Below are positions 24,175 through 35,100 of a stretch of DNA of 64,000 nt, piece after piece (positions within the stretch are counted from its first letter, which is position 1; every line of letters begins with the position of its first letter). The translations under genes and the position numbers were made by a program. A model generated the notes under the pieces. The model made no database searches. It worked only from the letters and a program-made list of their open reading frames with translations, and was not told the origin of the DNA. The stretch is taken from positions 988,611 to 1,052,610 of the forward strand of contig VSDK01020618.1 in NCBI GenBank assembly GCA_009767595.1, in the 5' to 3' direction. The DNA comes from Symbiodinium kawagutii. Its lineage: Eukaryota > Sar > Dinophyceae > Suessiales > Symbiodiniaceae.

Positions 24175-27100
24175 CTCACAGTTGAAGGGACCACCGCTGG
24201 GTCCAGTTGAGCGAGATTTCACCGTGGTAGCCGGAGGTAGTGGGTGAACTAACCCCAATGAAACCATGGTGAATGAATGTAAATGATATTATCAGGACAT
24301 TCAGGGCGAAGAAACACTGTTGGAAGAATACCCCAGTTTGAAAGAACGATATTTACGTCGCTTTGTGGTTTCAAAACAGCCCAAAACACCAGAAATCCTC
24401 ACCATTTTTATCGATCCAACCACCATCCAGCTCATCAACCACCCCCTGACCCACCAATATCCCCTCCACCTCTCCTTAACGGCACCGCCCCTACCCGGTG
24501 CCCTACCCCCCCGGTGCCCCCCCGAAACGTGACGTCGGCCGCACCTTGGTTTTCTTCACGGCGTTGCCCATGGCGCAGGCCACGCGCACGGACTGCAGCA
24601 TCTCGAGGTCGTTTTCGGAGTCGCCAATGGCACAACACTCGGCCATGCTGAGACCCAGGGCGTTCAGCAGAACGTGGAGACCCGCGGCTTTGTTGGTGCC
24701 CGGGGCCATGATGTCGATCCTGGTTGGGGGTGGAGGTGGGGGGGGAGGGGATGGAGATGGGCATGGGGAGATGGAGGAGGGGGAGGTCAGGGTGGAGATG
24801 GATGATGGAGATGGAGGAGATTGGATGGAGGATGGGTTGAGATTGGTTAAGGGTGTGGGCATAGATGGGAGCGGGTGGCATGAGGGACATGGATGATGAT
24901 GGATGGAAGGTGCTGGCTGCTCACAAGCGACCTTCTGTGCTTTCTACATGGATGGCTAAGCGGATGTGGCACTTCGATTTCTGAATATAGGCAATAGTGT
25001 TTCATGTTGTTTTGATGTAGGCAGGAATAGGTAGAATATAACAGAACAAAAAGGAAAAACTTGCTCACGATATACAAGTTTCTCAAAACAGGGGACCCCC
25101 AAAAAACATCCTTGATTAATCATTTGTAACAATGAACCAAACATTTTTTGGGGTCCCCTATGGATTGAGAAACCACCATATCAGTCCTGTAGTTTAAGGA
25201 TGTGCTCATCGCTAGATACCTATTTGGGTGTTTCTCAAAATAGGGGTACCCCTAAATCATCCATTAATAGTCATTTATAGTTACGTAATAAACCAACCAT
25301 TTTTTTGGGGTTCTTTATTTTGAGAAACCTCCATTTACGCCCATCATTCAGAAGCATGGCGACATCAGCCACCATTCTTCGCCTCCCAGCCTCCCAACCT
25401 CCCAGCACAAAAAAGTGCATGTGCCCCCGGCTGGGGGCTCATTGGGATCGCGCCAAGGGCGAAATTCATGATCCATCTCCACACTGATGACGTTGAAAAT
25501 GACAGTGATGGTAGTTGCTTTTTGTTTGATTGCGAATGATGCTAGTAATGACTTTCATGAATAATGATTGTCAAGCATGGTAATCATTACAACACCGACT
25601 ACCATGAAAATGATGGTGCACTCCGGAAAACCTACCATGAAAAGAGAAGGTTTACCTACCAAAATCCTACAACTGTGGTGTTTCTTGGCTTCCAAGTTGG
25701 TTTGCCAGAGAGATGTCTAATGACTCCTGGCATCTCCCGGCCCCTGGCGCTGTGCGCTGGTTCAATCATGATGCTGGTGCCGCCAGCTGGTTGGATGATT
25801 GGTTGCTCACTGGCCTGTGATGATCGAAGCAACGTATCCATGGGTTTAGCAACAAAGCTATCAAGCAATCCATGGATACAAGCAACAACCAATGTTTTGA
25901 TGGGTTGAACATATCCATGTTGGCTATCAAGCAATCAAATCAATCAACAAAATACACGTCAAAACCTGTCCATCCAAAACTGCCACAAAGAAAAACTATC
26001 TGCCAACTGAGACAAAACCAAACAACCCTCGGAGAGGTACAAAGATTACAAAGACATCTGCACAAGGACATGACCATTTCCACCAAGCTTCGTTGTAGGT
26101 AGGGACTGCGCGTATGCTGCGTAGCCAGCCACACATTCAGCCACCTGCGGCTTTACCACATCCATTTTGTCGGGATGGCAAATCACTCGCATCATGTTGA
26201 CCTGACGCGCCACCCTCCCTGGAAGGTTTGGATCGATCATGGATTGGCGTCGCTCAGGGTTCAAGACTCATGGCAATGGTGGGGGCTGACACTTGCACTG
26301 ATCCTGGATGTTAATTGCTGGTCTGTTGATCATTTTGGATCCATATCAATCAACCGCCTAGATTTGATGTCAAATCACAACCTATACTTGTGAGGTGAAC
26401 CAGGACTACTTCATTGATGTGGATGGATCTAGATCTACCATTGATCACGGAGGAATCTGATACTGGTCATGACAAGTGGTTGATGCTTCAGAACATAGAG
26501 ATTGCAAACAAATCAAGAAGGTCCAACACCAGAAACGGAGAGTTCATTACCTCGATCATGATCGATGAACAGCCGGCAGGTCAAAGGCATCAACCCAGGT
26601 TGGAAGATGAAAAATGACCTGATTTTTTGCAAACCGGCTATTTCTATTGTCAATTTTCCAGGCCACCAGGGTGGCTTACAAGAAAGTGATTGTTCGGAAT
26701 TCGAAACCATGAATTACTACGTGTAAATTGCGGCGCCCAAAAAACTGGCGGTAAACTTTTCCCGCTCAACATCACCGATTTTCTCGCCTGTTGACGGAGA
26801 ACCAAGCTCAAACAGTTTTGGTTCATGGCCATGGCTGTGGGTCAATGCCCTAGGGCAGGTTCACATACCCATTTTCTTGGCTAGAGGGGGATGCCGGGAT
26901 GCAGTTGGTCAGGGCTTCCACCCCCCAGCCCGACGAGCTGGTTATGGGCCCCAGGAGATGTATGTGTCCATAGATCTCACGTCATCAACCACCATCCACT
27001 ATATGATAAATCTTCATCGACACTTGTCAACTATTCAAGATTGATAAGACTATCAATCATGGCTCAATAAGCCATATAATAATTGATTGATACTTTTCAA

Positions 27101-30100
27101 TCATACTTCTCAAGGATTGTTAGTTGAAAACTATCAATCATGAATGAATCATCAGCGTTCACATTCATGATTGACCATCATGAACCATCCATAATAATTT
27201 TAATGACGAGTTGATTACAACTATCATTCACGGGTATGAATGATCGATAGTATGTTTTTTTTAAAAGACCATTCAGTTGTGTTTGCTAGCATGCACCATT
27301 CATATTCATCTCATGGTTCTCATTATCTGGTTTGGTATTTCAACCCCAATGAAACATATGTCCGTCAACCAACCAACCACGTATGAATACTAGGGAAAAT
27401 AGAACATGATTGAAACCATCAATGGGTTATCATGAACCATCCATATTAACCTCATGGTTGTGATTGTTGACACCATATCAATCTCCATATTAGTATGGCT
27501 TGTTAACACCATAATAACGTAGATTGTTCAGCATGGCTTGGTCAGATCTGCCACAACCGCCTGCGGCCGCCTGCATTGGCACGGGTGGATTGTTGCTCTG
27601 ATAGCCGCCCTTCACTTCGATCGGATCCGGGTCCTAAGGTGGGAATCCGGGTGCCAGCAACTGTGGAAGTCGTGCAGGTGATGAAGCAGACCGTGGTGTC
27701 AGTGAAGGTGATGAAGATTCTGAGCAACTGGCTATGGGTCAATATTAACCAACCAATAATGGGGGAGAATGACCAACACTAGTAGGTAAAACAATGGTTA
27801 ATGATAGGGAACCAAGGGTACAGGGTTGTGACCCACTGCCAACTATAACTAGTGAACAACTATATGCATGATTGGACAACTATAGCGAACAACCGTAACC
27901 AGTGAAGGTGATGCATGAAGATTATTATGAACAACGCATTTTCACAACTAGTGAACAACTCTAGTGAAGGTTCATGATAGTTGCATAAAGAATCGTTTCT
28001 TGAATTTTTCGCAAGATACTGGTTTTCTGCACTCTGCCGGGTAATGTTTCTCATGATGTTTCATCACATCTCATCATGGCCAATGATTGCTAATGAACCA
28101 TACATGAGATCCCCTGTTGAACAACTCTCCACCATGCTCGCGGTCCAAGGTTCCAGCAAATGCTTGTGCATGAAGAGAGCATATTCCTCTGAGCGATCCA
28201 TGACATAGTGGTTATCACCTTCCACAAAGAGAATGGACGCCACATCTCGATGATTGCGGCCCCATTCGACCATTTTCTTGATGAGATCTGCTGGCAAGGT
28301 CAAATTTCTCAGCAGCTCTCCTCCTTCCCCTCAGCAACGGTGACTGGTTTGATGACTTTCCATATGGCCATAGTATGCCATAGTATTATCATAGTATTAT
28401 TGAATACCGAGTTGGATGGAAAGGATCTTGCACTCTGCAAAGCTGGTTGTGTAGAACAATTGCCTGCGTTATGAAAGAATATGTTTCCACCCATCCCAAT
28501 CAAATCAACCATCCAGTTTCCAAACCAACTGTTTGGAACTCGGTTGCAGTTGGTTTCTGTCCAAGTGGATCTACTGCCCCTGCCACCCTCCTCTTACTTG
28601 GGCAAGCATCAACTGGGGGTGATCTCATCAACCAAGGCACCTTTCACAGTCGTGCCATTCAGGTAGACACCTCGCAGTGTTCGGGCAAGGAAGTGAGCTG
28701 ATTGGTAAACTCTTGTGGTGATGTCAAATCACTTGGGTGTTTCTCAAGTCATTGGGGCACCCTAACATCATCCTTGATTGAGCAATTTTTGGGGGTTCCC
28801 TGTCTACAAAACCAAGGCGACATAAATACATGGTACATATTTGCAAATGCTTATGTACACATGTGCACGCAGCACTGACACATATGTGAAATAGGGGACT
28901 CCCAAATCATCGAAGTTTTATCATGTTTAGGAATAAACCATTCATCTTTGTGGGTCCCTGTGGGTCCTTTGTTTTGAGAAACCCCATGTATGGATATGCG
29001 CACTAATTAGACATCTACAACAACCATCTGAACCTCCTCCCATGACTTGTAGATCATTGGCATCACCTTAATTCGATGCCGATGCCTTGTTAGCGAGCTT
29101 CCGCCAAGGTTTCAACCCCTCCGAAACGCATGAATCAAACAATCCCAGGTATTGGGAAAACAAGTTGGAAAACCACCAGCTAGTAGTTGATTGATCATTG
29201 TTGTATGTTATTATCCCCTATTACTAACCATTGTCAATGAGTCATAACCCCTCAAAACCCTCAATCAGGTATCTTCAAACAGTGCAGACCCTGCCCGCGG
29301 TTTGGAAGATTGATTCATGTCAGGAAGGTAAGAATTTCAGAGCACCAAAGAGCAAGCAGGTTGCTCCCAACAACCGAACGCTGGGCATTAGAGGGTGTGA
29401 TCCCTAACTATTCAAGCACAATTCACAAACTATCAAACGTTATGAACCAGTCATAAACCAGTGTCTGTTTGCTAACTTTATCCATCAGTAACTATCATGA
29501 TCGTCAAACATTATCAAAGGTTGAAAATGACTAAGCCATTAACTGATCGTCAAACATTTTCAACCATTCCCAACCCAATCGTGACTAAGGATGATTGACC
29601 ATCACCATCCACAAACTAACCAAGAATTCATCATCGTTAATTAAAACATAACCATCACTGAGTGATCACATAACCATCACCAACCAACATCATCGAAACC
29701 ATCATTTCTGATCTATTGGCCAAACTTACTATCAATCACTAGCCAACTAACCACCACTTAACTCACCCACCATCACTTAACCATCTGACGAACCCTCCTT
29801 ACAAACAACAACCAGCAGTCGGTGCAGGTTCTCCATCACTATCTCCAACCATCACTGAACCATTGTCAGTTCACCATTTTTCGAGTTCAGTGAAACTAAT
29901 TAACTCATTCAACATTATGATTACAACACATTATTGACCATAATATTTAATTTTGCCACTTCTCCATTCAATACCCACTAAAAACCGCCAGTTGCCTCAA
30001 TTAGAGTAATATCATTAACCACTAGTAACCACCACTTCACCATCTCCGTCAAACCTTCCTCACAACCACCACCACCACCACCAGTCGCTACTGGATGATC

Positions 30101-31463
30101 ATCCCACTTAGCAACTGTTTCTTGACCATGCTTAGTCCCACTTAGCAACTGTTTCTTGACCATGCTTAGTAACCTATTTATCAATGATAGAACCTCCAAA
30201 AAGGGTAGTTGCTAATCATGGTTCCGTTCACCAGTTCCTACCCTTGGCCCCCAGTTCACCATCATTCTTATAGCTTTATTATCCATATTTCGGAGGGTAA
30301 AAGCTGGCACCTTTGTCAATGGCCCAACTGGGGGCTAATGGTAATCATCACTATCCATCACCATCAATGATCCCACTTAGTAGTTACATGTAGTTACATG
30401 TAGTTACAATCCGCTCACGTCCGCCAGTTTCCACTGCCGTATCATTAGTAGTTGCTGGCTGTGGGATCACCATGGATTGTAAACTAGCGCCCCCTACTAG
30501 GGCCAGCTGTGGAAGATGACCATCCAGCAGCAGCCCCCGGGGCCACGTCACGGGGGTCCCGCGCCTGGCATGCGATCGATGTCCAGGCCCTTCAGCACTC
30601 CCCGCGCTGAGCCCAGGTCCCGCCCGGTGCACACTGCGAAGGCGCCACCCGCGGCTTGGTACTCCGCGATGGCGTCGAAGGTGCCAGTGGCCTCAAGGAG
30701 ATGAAGGCTGGTTCACCCCTGGGGTTTTTGGAGGGTTTTTGGATGAGGTTTGTATATATGGTTGATGGTGTTTGCTCGGTTTTTAGATGGTCTTTAAGTG
30801 GTTTTGGATGGGGTTCAGATGGTTTAGAGAGGGTTTTAGATGGTTTTTTAAATGGTTTTTCAATAATTTTAAAATTGGTTTTAGATGGTTTTATAGTACT
30901 TATGTCGTTCTTAATGGGTCTGTAGTATGCACAATGCAGCAACTGTATGGCTTTCGATGTTTCTTGATGTGGTTAATATTGTTTGAAATGAAGATTATGT
31001 AGTTATGTGGTTTTAGAGAGTTCATATATCAAGTTCTATATAAATACTATGGCTTTATGATGTAAATTGATATGATTTTGAATATAGTATTCTAATTTCT
31101 AAACAAAAAACTGGTTAATTACAATAAATGGATATGATCGTATTATAAAGAAGAAAAAATATGATTTGACCTCTTATTCCAATAGATTACTATTTGTGTC
31201 ATCCCAGGATGACCTCCAATTACTCTTTACCCGGTACTTTTGATCGCCCGCTTGGTCCCTCTAAATCATCCAAGTCATCCATTCCAACCCATAGCATCCC
31301 CCAGTAGCATGGTCAGCCAAGCAACGGGCACATGGTCGGGGTTCAGCAAGGTGCCATCGAGATCGGAGGCCAAAAGCTTGACAGAGGCGAGCAGAGCGGC
31401 GTTGGTGATCATCGCAAGGAAAACGCACCAAGCAACGCGCAGCGCCGGTAGCAAGGAACCCCG
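24040..31463 (-). CDS. Cof-type HAD-superfamily phosphatase (multi-exon)
   Basis: A haloacid-dehalogenase phosphatase of the Cof (IIB cap) type, which acts on small phosphorylated sugars or polyols. Motif I is SDLDGTLLNPDH (31,332 to 31,370), motif II lies in FAVCTGRDLGSARG, the cap begins at PGVYLNGTTVKG, and motifs III/IV are PGTNKAAGL and GDSENDLEML. In-phase joins: LNPDH|ATGTFDAIAEY with a GT donor and DRMP-G|VYLNG with a GC donor. The last exon ends SHG at a TGA (24,040). A hydrophobic run (LLPALRVAWCVFLAMITNAA) precedes motif I and may be a signal anchor. Substrate is unknown. Glycerol-3-phosphate is attractive because two GPDH genes follow on the same strand, but sucrose- or mannosylglycerate-phosphate-like substrates are equally possible. 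Confidence 0.8.
24545..24719 (-). CDS. HAD exon with motifs III and IV
   Basis: IDIMAPGTNKAAGL holds the motif III lysine, and AIGDSENDLEML is motif IV. AMGNAVKKTK closes the exon at a GT donor. CAG acceptor after a long pyrimidine run. Confidence 0.9.
25085..25175 (+). mobile_element. Family A element
   Basis: CAAAACAGGGGACCCCC ... AATCATTTGTAACAATGAACCAA ... GGGGTCCCCTATGGATTGAGAAACCACC, in a HAD gene intron 50 bases from a second copy. Confidence 0.65.
25228..25333 (+). mobile_element. Family A element
   Basis: GTGTTTCTCAAAATAGGGGTACCCC ... AATAAACCAACCATTTTTTTGGGG ... TTATTTTGAGAAACCTCC. One of the best preserved copies. Confidence 0.75.
25700..25790 (-). CDS. Candidate HAD exon
   Basis: Open minus-strand stretch GGTSIMIEPAHSARGREM in the expected order before the motif III/IV exon. 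No clear family match. Confidence 0.3.
26105..26201 (-). CDS. HAD exon: VNMMRVICHPDKMDVVKPQV
   Basis: Cap-domain strand and helix with the pattern INKxxxxxxPxxxDxxxP seen in Cof proteins. CAG acceptor; 3' end approximate. Confidence 0.75.
27317..27430 (-). mobile_element. Family B element
   Basis: Contains GTCAACCAACCAACCA, ACTAGGGAAAATAGAACATG and ATTGAAACCATCAA in the family order, inside a HAD gene intron. Confidence 0.6.
27570..27633 (-). CDS. Candidate HAD cap exon
   Basis: After a TAG acceptor the frame reads DPDPIEVKGGYQSNNPP. It is in the right place between exon 4 and the VICHPDK exon, but similarity is weak. Confidence 0.4.
27728..27850 (+). mobile_element. Family C inverted-end repeat
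   Basis: CTATGGGTCAATATTAACCAACC ... GGGAACCAAGGGTACAGGG ... TGACCCACTGCC. Ends are inverted copies of each other. It lies about 95 bases upstream (minus-strand sense) of a candidate HAD exon. Confidence 0.65.
28133..28307 (-). CDS. HAD exon 4: cap domain
   Basis: Encodes LTLPADLIKKMVEWGRNH, ILFVEGDNHYV, and MHKHLLEPWTASM before a GT donor. Typical Cof cap layout. Confidence 0.78.
28608..28670 (-). CDS. HAD exon 3: VYLNGTTVKG
   Basis: Start of the Cof cap domain, VYLNGTTVKGALVDEIT. GAG acceptor in phase with exon 2. The 3' limit is uncertain. Confidence 0.8.
28735..28990 (+). mobile_element. Two neighbouring family A elements
   Basis: First copy about 28,735 to 28,815 (GGTGTTTCTCAAGTCATTGGGG), second about 28,885 to 28,990 (AATAGGGGACTCCCAAATCATC ... 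GTTTTGAGAAACCCC). Both in a HAD gene intron. Confidence 0.6.
28991..30564. other. Long HAD intron, no exon seen
   Basis: AACCATCA-rich. Exons 2 and 3 join directly in phase across it. A 34-bp perfect tandem duplication lies at 30,103 to 30,170. Confidence 0.6.
30103..30170. repeat. 34-bp tandem duplication
   Basis: CCCACTTAGCAACTGTTTCT... repeated twice, 30,103 to 30,136 and 30,137 to 30,170, with no mismatch. Confidence 0.9.
30565..30691 (-). CDS. HAD exon 2: motif II CTGRD
   Basis: Forty-two codons plus one base (TFDAIAEYQAAGGAFAVCTG). GAG acceptor, GC donor (GCGCGG). Confidence 0.85.
31332..31463 (-). CDS. HAD exon 1: motif I with preceding hydrophobic segment
   Basis: SDLDGTLLNPDH holds the nucleophile Asp. 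A Met at 31,412 (MITNAALLASVKL) is one possible start; the open frame continues upstream through a hydrophobic stretch. GT donor at 31,331. Confidence 0.8.
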
Positions 31464-32117
31464 GGTGATGCTTAAGAGGGGAGGGATGTTGTTGGGTGAA
31501 GTTGGTTCAATGGGGATGGTTAGTGAGGAAATGGTATGGGAATATAGGAACATGATGGAAATTTGAAAAGAACAAATGATATCAAACAGATGCTGTTTTT
31601 CTTCTTCTTTTCAGCACACAATTTCAACAGAACGTATTTGTAAGTGCCGGTGGTGGACTTCGCATAATGCATAGACTTTGAATGCCGTTTGAAGGAAATT
31701 GTTGAGCTGCGGGAAAACTTTCTTAGTAAGCGAATCGGTCAGCAACCGCCTGAGCCAAAAGCTGTCATGCACCAGCACTGCCTCTGGCCGAAGCCTACGA
31801 AGTGTCTGAAAGTTGAGAAGTCACGGGTTTCCCTCAACCAAATGATATGTCTTGCTGGCTTTAGTCGGAATTTGGGCCCATCTCAGCAATTGCTTTGAGG
31901 TCAAAACGGTGCTGACACACATCCTTGGAGATATCAGCCGTGTGCCGTCAGTATTTGGCATGCAGCCAACCCATTTAGTTTTGCTTCACATCTGCAAGAA
32001 GGTTTTCAACCATTTTCAACCACTGTCATTCTTCCATTTTCTATGGGGAAACAACGACCATGTGGCAGCTACGCAATGGGCATCCTACTGCTACAACTGC
32101 TACAGCTGCGCTCCCCG

Positions 32118-32183
32118 GCGCGAATGCCGAAGTCGGACAGAAACTCTGCTGGATCCAACATGCGCTTCAAGAGAGCTCTCATC
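32118..32183 (-). CDS. GH63 exon: RMLDPAEFLSDFGIRA
   Basis: Matches RMLDExEFLSxYGIRxLS. CAG acceptor. The exon probably ends around 32,118 to 32,120, where a GC donor is available. Confidence 0.75.
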
Positions 32184-35100
32184 CTGCCGTTGTTCTTCTC
32201 GGCCATAGTTCTGGGTGACCCGAAATATTTGTAGGGACACCAGTGGTGATACCGGGATATCGATGCCTTGGAATGAGTTTTAGTTGTATCTGACCAAGGG
32301 ATTTCTTGGTCACCCACGATATCTACAAAAGTGGAATATCCAGATATGCAGTTACAGTACTTTATATTATCAGCAGTTTCTTCAAGTGGGGGTACCCCAA
32401 ATCATGCCATATGAGTCATTTGTAGAGTAATAAACCAAGCAGTTTTGGTGGTTCCCTATTGTGAGAAACCGCCATATGGTTGGTATATCCCCTAGTGTTG
32501 TTGCTTATAATCCTCTATTATCAACCTTTATCAATTAGTCATAATGCATATGGATACAACATGTGGTTGAAGACATGTATGCCCCAAATTCTGGATCTCC
32601 CAGTTTTCACGCCAAAAGTACCTAAGTGGATGGGTCACCCTGGAATTGGTGTCGCCAGAAAGGCATGTTGGGGTTACCCTCACCTTTGCCATGACTGTTG
32701 GGGCGGTTCAAGTCGCCTCTAAACCTCTAAACCAGCAAGGATTCAACGTGATTCTGTGACAATTGATGCCCCGAATTGCATCTGTTGGTTCAAAAAGCAT
32801 CTAACAACAGGCTGTGGTATCCAACCTAAACCAGCAACTATTATCCTCGTCATAAATCAACGCTATATGGTTTATAGTGGATAATGTCGTTGTCCTCACC
32901 TCTCCTGAAGCATCATCAAACCATCTTGGCAACCAAATCACTTACCATCACCAGCTTATCATCATCATTATTATTCAGCCATATTATACGTCTTCACCAT
33001 CATGAAAGCTTATTGATCTACTATTGATCTAATGATGAACGTTCCACTATCACTCAACATCTTCAGCCTTCAGCAACATTAACCAGCTTGTTGAAGCAGC
33101 ATTCACCATCATCAGCCAGCCTTCACCAGCTTGTTAACCATCAACTAATCCTCCCTATCCATCAACTATCCTTCAGCCAGTATTAAACTAGGTCTCATTG
33201 CACATCACTCACCACTTCTTAGCTCATCATCAACCACCAAATCAACCTGAAACATCATCATCCAATTGACCATCAATTAGCCATTCATTCACCATCATTT
33301 TAACATCATCTAACCATCATCCAACCATCCTTCAACCATCATCTAACCATCATCTAACCATCATCCAACCATCCTTCAACCACCATTTCACCATCCTTCA
33401 CCAGCTGATCTACCATCATTTCACCACCATGAATCAACCCGCACGAGGCGCCCTCGGTACCCCGCGGATCTCCTGTATCCTCGAAGTAGCGACAGCAAAC
33501 GTCGCTCTCCCCGACCGGGCTGGCCACACGCAGGGAGGTGGTTGAGAATGGTGGTTGGTGGCTACGACTGGTGACTGAGGTGACTAATGATGATTAAACA
33601 TGTGGTTAAGTACTGATTCATGAATGACTAATGATACTTGTGAATGATACTGATGACAGTGGTGGCTTTTCTTGGTGACTGATGTGGTGGATTCTCAAGC
33701 CGTAAGAGACCTAAAGGTTTTAACAATTGTTGGTTTAGTAAAAAATATATCAACCACCATGTGACTAATGATGGTTAACATGGCTTTAACTTCTGGCAAT
33801 ACTATTCAATCATCGCTAAGTAATGATCAAGTGGTGTTTAATGACGGTTGATGATGGTAATGGTCTCAGACGGGTGTTAAGCCGGTGCCTGATGATCCTT
33901 TCTGGTTGATACAAATGGCTTCTGTTTGCGACGATTATGCAACACCGATTATATACACGAGTTGGTCTGATTGTGGTTCATGGCTGACAAACATTGCTTA
34001 CCAACTACAGATGCTGTTGAAAACATGATGTAACAATGCTTTGTCTCTCTCTCTCTATCCATACGATTGTGTTGAGTGTGTAGCAGCATGTTGGACAACC
34101 CCACTTTGAAACATTCCATCTAAGCATGATATTCTGGGTGTCTCTCAAAATATTGATACCCCCAGTTATCATCCAGTCTATGAACCATTTGTAGAATTTT
34201 GTAGGAATAAATCATCCAATTCATGCTCAAGCTGTCAGGTGCCAGCAGTGCCAGCATCGATCATTGATACCATGGCACGTAGGAACAACATGGGCCGTTT
34301 CTGCTCGTCCCAGCAATGCAAAAAAGCAATGGGAACTAGCCTGTGGAAAACTAACCTGGAAGTTAACAATAACATTTTTTATAGGTAAGCCGAACTATAA
34401 TTGGTGGATTTTCCAAGCAACCAGCTTGATTTGCCAGAGTAAGTGATCGAAACATCTTACATCAACCATTTGGCAGCCTACACTTGGCATCTGGTTGGCA
34501 AGTTCCAAATTTCAGTGCAGCCTTCCTGTCACTGGAGCCTCTTCGAATCTAGAGACCAAAGATGCCAAGTCAGGTCGGTTGTCAAACAGCCATTGCCTGG
34601 GGCGTGACACATATATGGCAACCTATTCTATTTGAGTTATTGCCTGAGTTCTTAGAGATAAATTTGACGAATATGAGCATTTCTCGAAATAGGGGCAAAG
34701 CCAAAATCATCCAACATTCACTATTTTTAGATATTTTTAGCAATAAACAAACATAGTAAGGGATACTCATGGACAAACAGGCACCCCCAAATCACCTGGT
34801 GATTCTCAATCCTTTCGGGGTACCCCATTGAACTGGATTTGCCTATGACCCAAACCACCATCCGGAGTGGAAACGTGTTGAATCAAATGACCTGTTTGGG
34901 TTGAACTGATCCAAGGAATTGAGGCAAAGAAGAAGGCGGCGCATTGTCCCATAGGCAATGCATCACCGTGATGTTCTGTGGCTGGGTGAGATGACCGAAC
35001 CAAGAACTGCTTGGTGGATAGGATCCAACACTTCCAACTCAGTTATATGTATTGCCTGCTATTTTCATCTGCAACCATTCAAAGGAGTGGAACCGTGCAC

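Noticed and set aside
24498-24896. Readings on both strands over the GGTGGAGGTGG/CCATCTCC tract
   Set aside because: Only 24,545-24,719 is conserved; the rest is intron repeat.
31650-31900. Open minus-strand stretch (EAVLVHDSFWLRRLL) between the GH63 and HAD parts
   Set aside because: No GH63 or HAD similarity and no phase support; could not be placed.
33020-33435. CRISPR-like regular repeat
   Set aside because: Units are degenerate CCATCATC words without constant-length spacers or any cas gene, and lie in a eukaryotic intron.
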